A stretch of 5,442 nt of DNA from an uncultured Actinomyces sp. (lineage in GTDB: Bacteria > Actinomycetota > Actinomycetes > Actinomycetales > Actinomycetaceae): positions 1 through 5,442 of the forward strand of contig CALEXZ010000141.1 in NCBI GenBank assembly GCA_937926195.1, given 5' to 3'. Positions 1 through 5,404 of the stretch are shown here, piece by piece. A program made the position numbers and the translations under genes. Numbering within the stretch: position 1 is the stretch's first letter; each line of letters opens with the position of its first letter. The notes under the pieces were generated by a model. The model did not search any database. It was not told the origin of the DNA and worked only from the letters and a program-made list of their open reading frames with translations.

Positions 1-33
1 GGTCGTGCTCGCCCTCGTCTGCCCGGGGGCCGG

Positions 34-1395
34 TCAGGGCTGCTGAGGAGGCTGCGGGACGGGCTGGGGCACGGTCGCCGTCGGCACCGGGGTCGGGTCC
101 GCGAACCTGAGCTCGTCGCGCGGGGCCGCGTACTCCACGCCCGGGTAGCGGCCGAACTGCTCCTCGCTCGAGCGTGGGCGGCAGCTGTCGAGCAGCGCCA
201 GGGTCTGCCCGGGTGTCGGCCACATCGGCGAGTGCGACGAGCCCGTGAGCGACGCGGGCGGGTACCACGCCGTCGTCTCCTTCGGACGGATCATGATGCG
301 GCCCGGGGCACGGCGGTCGCGCAGGGCGTGCGCCCGCCACGTGTGGACCGGGTGCGTGGAGCGCCAGACCGCCATGTGCAGCCAGAAGCCCTTCTCCCGC
401 GTGGCCCGGTCCGCCATCGCGTGCAGGTTCACCTGCGCGCCCAGGTACTTGCCGCCGGCGAGCAGACCGATCGCCCCGGCTGTCCCCTTCGGGGCCACCG
501 CGTAGCCGTGGTTGTCCGCCGTGTACTCCTGGGCACGTGACAGGGCCCGGCCGAGGAACGGGATGTTGAGGGCGAGCGCTGTCGCCACGATGCGGATCCA
601 CGAGACGTGACCGGCGGCGAGGTGTCCGACCTCGTGCCCGATGACGAAACGCAGCGCCTCCGGGTCGCGCGCCTTGCCCCCGACCTCGAACAGGTCGGAG
701 TGGATGACGACGAAGCGGCGGAACCCGTGACCGGAGGCGAAGGCGTTGAGGACGCCGTTGCCGAGCAGGACGTAGGCGTCCGGCACCCGGCGCAGGCCGA
801 ACTGCTGGGCGGCCTCAACCACCATGCGGTAGCCCTCGGGGAACTGGGTCGGGCTCATCTGGACGGCGCGGGAACGCATCTCGGCGTACATCATGGCGCG
901 CGCGACCCAGACGATGACCGGGATGAGGGGCACGAGGAGCAGGAACTGAGCGCCGTAGGAGGCGCTGCTGCCCACGAAGAAGTCACGCAGCGAGGTCAGG
1001 CCCTCCGGCGGGGTCGGGACCGCGACGAGCCACACGCACAGGGCGATCCACGTCGCGAAGCCGAGGAAGCTGATGACGGCGCACACCCACATGAGCGGCA
1101 GCTCGGCGGGGTGGCGCAGGGCGCGGATACCCCACCACCCGTGGACCGTGGCGCCGTTGGTCAGGCTCGGCGGCTCACAGCCGGGCGGCTGCGGCTGCTG
1201 GGGCCGTGCTGGCAGCGTCGCCGTCGGCTGGGGCTGCATCGGCAGTGTTGTCGTCGGCTGGGGCTGTGCCGGCTGCTGGGGAGCGTGCGGCGTCGCGGGC
1301 GTCGTCGGAGGAAGGTTCGGGCCCCCTGCCGGCACCGCCTGGGTGGGTGAAGGCGGAACGGGCTGGTAGGCCTGGTACGGGTCATGGTCGGTCAT
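34..1395 (-). CDS. M48-family (HtpX-like) membrane zinc metalloprotease with proline-rich tails
   Basis: Predicted integral-membrane zinc endopeptidase of 453 residues; HtpX-type members of this family degrade damaged or misfolded membrane proteins. Residues 1-80 are low-complexity and rich in Pro, Gln and Thr. Two hydrophobic segments follow at about 101-126 and 147-169. The catalytic motif HEVGH lies at 254-258 (zinc ligands His254 and His258, catalytic Glu255), and the third ligand is probably Glu290 in a QEYTAD motif. A moderately hydrophobic stretch at 267-283 lies between them. A family-typical STHP motif is at 346-349. The C-terminus (about 434-453) is again rich in Pro and Gln. The ATG start is supported by a -35/-10 pair ending six bases upstream, suggesting a leaderless mRNA; there is no good ribosome binding site. 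The length exceeds the roughly 290 residues of plain HtpX mainly because of the tails, so I give no gene symbol. The natural substrate cannot be read from the sequence. Confidence 0.93.
   Translation of the reverse strand: MTDHDPYQAYQPVPPSPTQAVPAGGPNLPPTTPATPHAPQQPAQPQPTTTLPMQPQPTATLPARPQQPQPPGCEPPSLTNGATVHGWWGIRALRHPAELPLMWVCAVISFLGFATWIALCVWLVAVPTPPEGLTSLRDFFVGSSASYGAQFLLLVPLIPVIVWVARAMMYAEMRSRAVQMSPTQFPEGYRMVVEAAQQFGLRRVPDAYVLLGNGVLNAFASGHGFRRFVVIHSDLFEVGGKARDPEALRFVIGHEVGHLAAGHVSWIRIVATALALNIPFLGRALSRAQEYTADNHGYAVAPKGTAGAIGLLAGGKYLGAQVNLHAMADRATREKGFWLHMAVWRSTHPVHTWRAHALRDRRAPGRIMIRPKETTAWYPPASLTGSSHSPMWPTPGQTLALLDSCRPRSSEEQFGRYPGVEYAAPRDELRFADPTPVPTATVPQPVPQPPQQP
1211..1270 (-). repeat. 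Two tandem 30-bp units encoding a proline-rich decapeptide repeat
   Basis: Units 1211-1240 and 1241-1270 match at 23 of their first 26 bases and diverge at the end. All three differences in the matched part are C/T changes. On the minus strand they encode QPQPTATLPA and QPQPTTTLPM-type decapeptides in the N-terminal tail of the M48 protease. A related PTPVPTATVPQP stretch occurs at the protein's other end, encoded near 55-95. Such in-frame units can change in number between strains by slippage or recombination. Confidence 0.8.
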
Positions 1396-1401
1396 GCGCT
1401 C

Positions 1402-1429
1402 ACGTTAATGACGAGCGGGAGCGTGACAA
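1402..1429 (-). promoter_or_regulatory. Likely promoter of the M48 protease gene (leaderless type)
   Basis: On the minus strand, a -35 element TTGTCA (1424-1429) is separated by 16 bp from a -10 element TAACGT (1402-1407). The -10 fits the TANNNT consensus common in actinobacteria, and only six bases (GAGCGC) separate it from the ATG. That spacing puts transcription start at or next to the A of the start codon, so the mRNA probably lacks a leader. Elements and spacing are read directly; activity is inferred. Confidence 0.6.
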
Positions 1430-1450
1430 TGCACCACGGGGATGAAGGTC

Positions 1451-1485
1451 GTGTCGTCTCCTCCTCCGGGGGGAGGAGACGACAC
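1451..1485. repeat. Perfect 14-bp inverted repeat between the divergent M48 and PTH2 promoters
   Basis: Left arm GTGTCGTCTCCTCC (1451-1464) and right arm GGAGGAGACGACAC (1472-1485) are fully complementary around a 7-base loop, TCCGGGG. It lies between the 5' ends of two divergent genes, so it is not in a position to terminate either one. The right arm abuts or overlaps the expected -35 region of the PTH2 gene, and the left arm is 22 bp from the -35 of the M48 gene. It could be an operator for a dimeric regulator, a hairpin in a longer 5' leader of the PTH2 mRNA, or a block to stray divergent transcription. Confidence 0.85.
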
Positions 1486-1505
1486 AAGCTGCGTGGGGTG
1501 GGCGC

Positions 1506-1511
1506 TAGGGT
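1506..1511 (+). promoter_or_regulatory. Candidate -10 element of the PTH2-like gene
   Basis: TAGGGT fits the actinobacterial TANNNT -10 consensus and ends seven bases before the GTG at 1519, the spacing expected of a leaderless transcript. No convincing -35 is present at 16-18 bp upstream, where the end of the inverted repeat lies, which could mean activator dependence. The same bases contain AGGG eight bases before the GTG, so they could instead act as a weak ribosome binding site. Confidence 0.45.
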
Positions 1512-1518
1512 CGGTGCC

Positions 1519-2358
1519 GTGACTCACCCGCACACGGACCCCGCTGCCGCTGTCGCGCCGTCGGACCTGGCACCGCTCTCCCCGCTGTTCCCCGGTGCCG
1601 AGGCTGCTCCGGGAACCGAGTGGGGCATGCAGATCGCCGTGCGCTACGACAAGGTCCACCCGGCGCGCCGCGTCGACGTCGCCGAGGCCGCCGCGCGGGC
1701 CGTCGTCATCCTCCTAGCCTCACCCGAGGCCGCCCCCGGCGGCCCCTGGCACGAGGCCGTGCGCCACTGGTGCGATAACCGCATCCGCAAGCTCGTGCGC
1801 CGCGCCCGTGGCCGACGCTGGGACGAGATCCAGGAACTGCCCGGCACCACCGTCACCCAGGACGGTCCCCGCGGGTGGGCGCCCGCCGCGGCCCGCGCAC
1901 TCGTACCCGGACCCGTGCGACCACTGCCCCCGTCACTGGCCAAGACACAGGTCGAGGGCACCCACTTCCCCGGTGGCGACGCGCTGCCGCCGCCGCCCGC
2001 CGCGGTGGCAGCCGCGGTGCGCCGTGCCGAGGACGCGGGCGAGGGCTCCTCCGGCCTCATCGCGTTGGGCAGCGCCTCGACGTCGTCGGGGGCTCTCGTG
2101 ACCGTGGAGGTGACCCCGCTGCACGAGATGACCTCCGGCAAGCTCTGCGCCCAGGTCGCCCACGCCGCCCAGCTCGCCTGGCAGAGCCCCGACCTGCCGA
2201 CCGCGCTGCGTGACGCCTGGGCGGAGGACGGCTACCGGGTGAGGGTCGTCGCCGCTGAGCGGCAGACGTGGGAGTCGGTGCTGCGGCCCGTGCGGGTGGT
2301 GGACGCTGGCTTCACCGAGCTCGGGGCCCCGACGGAGACGACGCGCGCCTACTGGTGA
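1519..2358 (+). CDS. PTH2-family peptidyl-tRNA hydrolase homologue, two-lobed long form
   Basis: The C-terminal part (residues about 191-279) carries the hallmarks of the PTH2 family, enzymes that cleave the ester bond of peptidyl-tRNA stalled off ribosomes and so recycle tRNA in the cytoplasm. These are a first strand, then the motif MTSGKLCAQVAHAAQ (Lys208, Gln212, His215), then VVDAGFTELG (Asp262, Thr266). The protein is 279 residues against about 115-120 for archaeal and eukaryotic PTH2. The N-terminal part (about 36-119) looks like a second, degenerate PTH2 repeat, joined by a Pro/Ala-rich linker. I chose the GTG at 1519 because the frame upstream, open from 1384, runs through the inverted repeat and into the M48 gene, is low-complexity, and has no ribosome binding site. 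GTG at 1498 is an alternative. From memory, similar long proteins are common in actinobacteria. Family membership is firm; enzyme activity is inferred. Confidence 0.85.
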   Translation: MTHPHTDPAAAVAPSDLAPLSPLFPGAEAAPGTEWGMQIAVRYDKVHPARRVDVAEAAARAVVILLASPEAAPGGPWHEAVRHWCDNRIRKLVRRARGRRWDEIQELPGTTVTQDGPRGWAPAAARALVPGPVRPLPPSLAKTQVEGTHFPGGDALPPPPAAVAAAVRRAEDAGEGSSGLIALGSASTSSGALVTVEVTPLHEMTSGKLCAQVAHAAQLAWQSPDLPTALRDAWAEDGYRVRVVAAERQTWESVLRPVRVVDAGFTELGAPTETTRAYW

Positions 2359-2924
2359 GCGGCCACGGGCGCGGCGGCCTCGTCGACGGGCTCAGGCGTG
2401 CCCCGGAACACCCACAGGCGCATGAGCGCGTACAGGTACACGCCCTCGCAGCACGCCGAGATGACACGCGCGAGCTCGGCGTTGACGCCCGCCAGGTGCA
2501 GGACGCTCGACAGGCCCAGGATGAAGATGACGTACTGGCTCACGAGGCCGACGACGTAGCGGCCGCCCTGGGTGGAGATCGAGCCGTGGGACTGGAAGTT
2601 GAGCCACCGGTTGAGCACGAGCGAGTAGGTGCCTGCCGCGGCGTAGCCGACGGTGACCGCCAGCGGGTAGAACCAGTGCAGCTTCTCGTACATCACCCAC
2701 AGCAGGCTGATGTCAATGACGAAGGCGGAGCCGTTGATGAGGGCGTAGCCGATGAAGGTCACGGGCACGAGCGCGCGCAGGCGTCGGGGCAGGAGGCGGT
2801 GGATACGGGAGATGAGCCTGAAGAAGGCGTGCGGGGCACGGCGTGAGGTGGCTTCAGCGGCGCTGCGCCGGATCTGGACGCGGTCGCACGTCGCGCTGGT
2901 CGTCACCCGTGCCGCAACCGACAT
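2349..2924 (-). CDS. GtrA-family four-helix membrane protein
   Basis: Small polytopic membrane protein of 191 residues. GtrA-like proteins are thought to help move or present lipid-linked sugars (such as undecaprenyl-phosphate glucose) across the membrane for decoration of surface polymers. A basic N-terminal tail of about 50 residues precedes four hydrophobic segments at about 52-78, 84-106, 122-144 and 150-172. Family-type features include FIGYALINGSAFVID in the first helix, LVLNRWLNF after the second (compare the usual N-x-W-x-F) and LWVFR at the end of the fourth. I chose the ATG at 2924, rather than an in-frame ATG at 2987, because AAGGAGG lies five bases upstream and the extra 21 residues are hydrophilic and unlike the family. 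No glycosyltransferase gene is adjacent, so its partner is unknown. Its 3' end overlaps the convergent PTH2-like gene by 10 bp. Confidence 0.88.
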   Translation of the reverse strand: MSVAARVTTSATCDRVQIRRSAAEATSRRAPHAFFRLISRIHRLLPRRLRALVPVTFIGYALINGSAFVIDISLLWVMYEKLHWFYPLAVTVGYAAAGTYSLVLNRWLNFQSHGSISTQGGRYVVGLVSQYVIFILGLSSVLHLAGVNAELARVISACCEGVYLYALMRLWVFRGTPEPVDEAAAPVAAHQ

Positions 2925-2929
2925 CGCGT

Positions 2930-2936
2930 CCTCCTT
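2930..2936 (-). promoter_or_regulatory. Strong ribosome binding site of the GtrA gene
   Basis: AAGGAGG on the minus strand, five bases before the ATG at 2924, is close to the full complement of the 16S rRNA 3' end. It decides the start codon of the GtrA gene. It is the only strong Shine-Dalgarno sequence before any of the five genes here; the others have weak ones or appear leaderless. Confidence 0.85.
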
Positions 2937-2972
2937 CTGTGGCCCCAGATGTTGAGTACCTCTCCTTCGCTG

Positions 2973-3001
2973 AGTCTTCCCTGCCACGTCCGGTTGGGCA
3001 A
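2973..3001 (-). promoter_or_regulatory. Possible promoter of the GtrA gene
   Basis: On the minus strand, TTGCCC (2996-3001) and AAGACT (2973-2978) are separated by 17 bp, a fair but imperfect match to a housekeeping-type promoter. It would give a leader of roughly 40 bases containing the AAGGAGG site. It lies downstream of the hairpin that follows the HAD gene, which fits separate transcription of GtrA. Read-through from the HAD gene is the alternative. Confidence 0.3.
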
Positions 3002-3032
3002 GACCGGCAGGATGAGATCAGGGGCGCACCGG

Positions 3033-3052
3033 GGTCCTCCCTGAGGAGGACC
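3033..3052 (-). terminator. GC-rich hairpin after the HAD gene, possible terminator
   Basis: GGTCCTCC (3033-3040) and GGAGGACC (3045-3052) form a perfect 8-bp stem around a 4-base loop, 21 bases beyond the HAD stop codon. A shorter GGGGC/GCCCC stem (3058-3071) sits directly after the stop. There is no T-run on the minus strand, so this is not a classical intrinsic terminator, although T-less hairpins are often seen at gene ends in GC-rich actinobacteria. It would partly separate HAD from GtrA transcription. Confidence 0.45.
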
Positions 3053-3073
3053 TGGGGGGGGCGACGGCCCCTG

Positions 3074-3817
3074 TCAGGCATGGCGGGTGAGGGCGTCGAC
3101 GACGCCCCGGCGCAGCTCCTGGCCGCCCGCGTCCGCAGGATGGTGCAGAACCCGGATTCCCAGCGCCCGGGCCGCCGCGATGTTCTCAGCGTTGTCGTCG
3201 ACGAACAGGGCCTCGTCGGCGCTCACCCCGGCCAAGCTCAGGACGGCGGTGAAGTAGCGCGGGTCCGGCTTGGCGGCCCCCAGCGTGCAGGAGTAGGCGT
3301 CGACGTCGCACAGCCCGTCGTAGCCCAGCTGGGAGCGCATCCACCCCATGCGCTCGACCTGCTGGTTCGTCGCCAGCACCGTGCGGTACCCGGCGGCCCT
3401 GAGCTCGGCCACCAGCCGACGGGCGAGGGTGTCGGGCGTGGCCCGCCACCACACCTGCATGAGCTCCTCGACGCCCACCGTCAGGCCCAGACGGTGCACG
3501 AGCCTGTCCAGCACGGCCGCGAGGGTCTCGCGGCCCTCCAGCGCGGTGCGCTCCTCGACGAGGAGGCGCTCGGCGAACTCGGCGCCCCCGGCCTCGGTGA
3601 GTGCCTGCTCCCAGGGGGTGCCGATGAGCTGCAGGACGCCGTCGGCGTCGAGCAGGACGGCGCGCACGGGTCCGGTGCCCAGCGGGGGGACCACGGGCTC
3701 GGCGGGCGGCTCTGTGGGCGGCACGGCGGGAGGCTCGGCTGTCCCGGGTGCCGAGGGACGGTGTGAAGCGCCGGAGGGACCGGTGGGGCGGGACGGGGCG
3801 GGCTCGGCGGCGCTCAT
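3074..3817 (-). CDS. HAD-superfamily hydrolase (subfamily IA type) with proline-rich N-terminal extension
   Basis: Predicted cytoplasmic Mg2+-dependent phosphatase or related hydrolase of 247 residues. All four HAD motifs are present: LLDADGV (nucleophile Asp57, acid/base Asp59), LATNQ (Thr150), a lysine in AAKPDP (Lys183), and FVDDN (Asp207, Asp208). A helical cap of about 85 residues lies between motifs I and II, as in subfamily IA. The order of motifs resembles small sugar-phosphate phosphatases of the YihX type, but the substrate cannot be assigned. Residues 1-50 are Pro/Ala-rich and not part of the fold. The ATG at 3817 has AGGA seven bases upstream and a CAGGAT -10-like hexamer at the same place. 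A GTG at 3667 would start right at the HAD core but lacks a ribosome binding site. The gene is divergent from the M18 aminopeptidase gene, with 127 bp between them. Confidence 0.9.
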   Translation of the reverse strand: MSAAEPAPSRPTGPSGASHRPSAPGTAEPPAVPPTEPPAEPVVPPLGTGPVRAVLLDADGVLQLIGTPWEQALTEAGGAEFAERLLVEERTALEGRETLAAVLDRLVHRLGLTVGVEELMQVWWRATPDTLARRLVAELRAAGYRTVLATNQQVERMGWMRSQLGYDGLCDVDAYSCTLGAAKPDPRYFTAVLSLAGVSADEALFVDDNAENIAAARALGIRVLHHPADAGGQELRRGVVDALTRHA

Positions 3818-3843
3818 GCCTCGATCCTGCACCCCGACGGGCT

Positions 3844-3908
3844 GACGGCGCAGCCGTCCGGGAGGAGGGAGGGCGGGCCCGGGAACCGGCCGACGGCGCA
3901 GCCGCCCG
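3844..3908. repeat. Pair of near-identical 17-bp repeats with dyad symmetry between HAD and M18 genes
   Basis: GACGGCGCAGCCGTCCG at 3844-3860 and GACGGCGCAGCCGCCCG at 3892-3908 differ at one base and start 48 bp apart. The first contains a perfect inverted repeat GACGGC-GCA-GCCGTC (3844-3858); the second has the same dyad with one mismatch. One copy lies just upstream of each divergent gene: 27 bp from the HAD start and 36 bp from the M18 start. This suggests paired operators, though short GC-rich repeats can arise by chance in such DNA. Confidence 0.6.
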
Positions 3909-3929
3909 CGCGGGACGGGCCGAGGTCGG

Positions 3930-3938
3930 TGAGACACT
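3930..3938 (+). promoter_or_regulatory. Candidate extended -10 element of the M18 aminopeptidase gene
   Basis: TGA-GACACT combines a TGN extension (3930-3932) with a -10-like hexamer that misses the consensus only at its first base. It ends six bases before the ATG, the same spacing as at the M48 gene, suggesting a leaderless mRNA. No clear -35 is visible. GGTGAG at 3928-3933 is a possible but distant ribosome binding site. Confidence 0.35.
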
Positions 3939-3944
3939 GACGGC

Positions 3945-5387
3945 ATGCGTGAGCCCGCCTCTGACACCTCTGACACCACCGACAGCGTCGGCACCACGGA
4001 TGCCCCCGGCGCCGCCGAGCGCGCGGCCACCGTCCTGACCGACCCCGACGCCTACACCGCCTCGCTCATCGAGCTCGTCACCGCCTCACCGTCGAGCTAC
4101 CACGCGGCCGCGGCCGTCGCCGCCCGCCTCGACGCGGTCGGCTTCACCGCGGTGGACGAGACCGAGCCCTGGGGCGAGGACCTGCCCCGACGCGGCTACG
4201 TGCTGCGCGACGGCGCCCTCGCCGCCTGGATGCTGCCCGACGAGCCCGCACCCGCCACCGCCTTCCGCGTCGTCGGCACCCACACGGACTCGCCCGCGCT
4301 CAAGCTCAAGCCCGCCGCCGCCCTCACCCGCGAGGGCTACCAGCTCATCAACGCCGAGGTCTACGGCGGGCCCCTGCTCAACTCCTTCCTCGACCGCGAC
4401 CTGGGCCTGGCCGGGCGTCTCGTCACCCGCGACGGCACCGTCCACCTCGTGCGCACCGGGGCGGTGGCCCGCGTCGCCCAGCTCGCCCCGCACCTGGACC
4501 GCAGCGTCAACGACGGCCTGCGCCTGGACCGCCAGGCCCACCTCATGCCCCTGTGGTCACTGTCCGGCCGGGCTGCCGGGGCAGAGGACGCCGCCACCCG
4601 GGGCCAGGCCGACGCCGTCGAGCAGTACCTGTGTGAGATTGCTGGGATCGAGCCCGCCGAGCTCGCCTCCCACGACGTCCTCACCTACCCCACCGAGGCC
4701 CCCGGCAGGATCGGCCGCCACGGCGAGATGCTCGCCTCCTCGCGTCTGGACAACCTCAGCTCCGTGCAGGCCGGGCTGGTCGCCCTCGAGGCCCTGGCCG
4801 CCGGCGCGGGCGTGGGCGCCCACGGGGGCTGCCGGTGGCGGGCCGCCGCGGCGCAGGACGCGGTCGTGCTCATCGCCAACGACCACGAGGAGGTCGGCTC
4901 CGAGACCCGCTCGGGCGCCGCCGGTCCCTTCCTGGAGACGGTGCTGCGCCGCCTGGCGCGCCGCATGGGCCTGGAGGGGGAGGACTTCGAGGCGGTGCTC
5001 GCGCGCTCGGTGTGCGTGTCCGCCGACGCCGGTCACGGCGTGCACCCCTGCTACCGCGACATGCACGACCCGGCCGTGCGGCCGGTGCTCGGCGCGGGGC
5101 CCCTGCTCAAGATCAACGCGAACCAGCGTTACGCCTCCGACGCCGTGGGGGCGGGGGTGTGGGAGCGGGCCTGCCTCGCCGCCGGGGTCCCGCACCAGGA
5201 CTTCGTGTCCTCCAACGCGGTGCCCTGCGGCTCGACCATCGGCCCGATCACCGCGACCCGCCTGGGAATGACGACAGTGGACGTGGGCCAGCCGCTGCTG
5301 TCCATGCACTCGCAGCGCGAGCTGTGCGCCGTCGTCGACGGGCCCTGGCTCGCCCAGGCGCTGGCGGCCTTCTGGGCGGGGCTGTGA
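3945..5387 (+). CDS. apeB: M18-family aminopeptidase (aspartyl aminopeptidase type)
   Basis: Predicted cytoplasmic di-zinc aminopeptidase of 480 residues that removes N-terminal residues, in many family members acidic ones, from peptides during turnover. M18 enzymes usually form large tetrahedral dodecamers. The complete metal site is visible when compared with human DNPEP: His113 in GTHTDSP, bridging Asp269 in SRLDN, general base Glu315 and ligand Glu316 in NDHEEVGS, Asp361 in SADAGHGVHP, and His455 in MHSQRE. Other M18 signatures are LLNSFLDRDLGLAGR (145-159), INANQRYASDAV (390-401) and CGSTIGPI (428-435). Residues 1-30 are a Thr/Asp/Ala-rich tail not needed by the family, so a slightly later start is possible, though the promoter-like sequence favours the ATG at 3945. 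Length is a little above the usual 430 or so, due to the tail and short Ala/Gly-rich insertions near 284-304. The apeB symbol follows common bacterial usage. Confidence 0.95.
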   Translation: MREPASDTSDTTDSVGTTDAPGAAERAATVLTDPDAYTASLIELVTASPSSYHAAAAVAARLDAVGFTAVDETEPWGEDLPRRGYVLRDGALAAWMLPDEPAPATAFRVVGTHTDSPALKLKPAAALTREGYQLINAEVYGGPLLNSFLDRDLGLAGRLVTRDGTVHLVRTGAVARVAQLAPHLDRSVNDGLRLDRQAHLMPLWSLSGRAAGAEDAATRGQADAVEQYLCEIAGIEPAELASHDVLTYPTEAPGRIGRHGEMLASSRLDNLSSVQAGLVALEALAAGAGVGAHGGCRWRAAAAQDAVVLIANDHEEVGSETRSGAAGPFLETVLRRLARRMGLEGEDFEAVLARSVCVSADAGHGVHPCYRDMHDPAVRPVLGAGPLLKINANQRYASDAVGAGVWERACLAAGVPHQDFVSSNAVPCGSTIGPITATRLGMTTVDVGQPLLSMHSQRELCAVVDGPWLAQALAAFWAGL

Positions 5388-5404
5388 GCGGGCGCCGCGA
5401 CACG

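Noticed and set aside
2..46. Plus-strand frame ending in VVLALVCPGAGQGC just overlapping the M48 3' end
   Set aside because: VCPGxGQ recalls the start of a malonyl-CoA:ACP transacylase, but the frame stops at once and too little is visible to call a gene or gene end.
607..1350. Long plus-strand open frame of 247 codons opposite the M48 gene
   Set aside because: It mirrors the M48 coding strand. The product is a low-complexity Arg/Asp/Glu/Gly mix without recognisable motifs, typical of antisense frames in GC-rich DNA.
1451..1485. Inverted repeat as an intrinsic terminator
   Set aside because: The flanking genes both start beside it and run away from it, and neither strand has a T-run after the stem.
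1384..1518. Upstream extension of the PTH2 frame to an ATG at 1384
   Set aside because: It would overlap the start of the divergent M48 gene and its promoter, and read through the inverted repeat. The 45 extra residues are low-complexity and precede a -10-like element close to the GTG at 1519.
2268..2846. Plus-strand open frame of 192 codons opposite GtrA
   Set aside because: It covers the 3' end of PTH2 and most of GtrA, has no family features, and conflicts with two well-supported genes.
3818..4030. Upstream extension of the HAD frame to an ATG at 4030
   Set aside because: It would run antisense through the start of the M18 gene and the divergent intergenic repeats, adding 71 Arg/Pro-rich residues with no domain.
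4557..5309. Minus-strand open frame of 250 codons opposite the M18 gene
   Set aside because: It is rich in His, Gly, Arg and Val and lies wholly inside a gene with all its catalytic residues.
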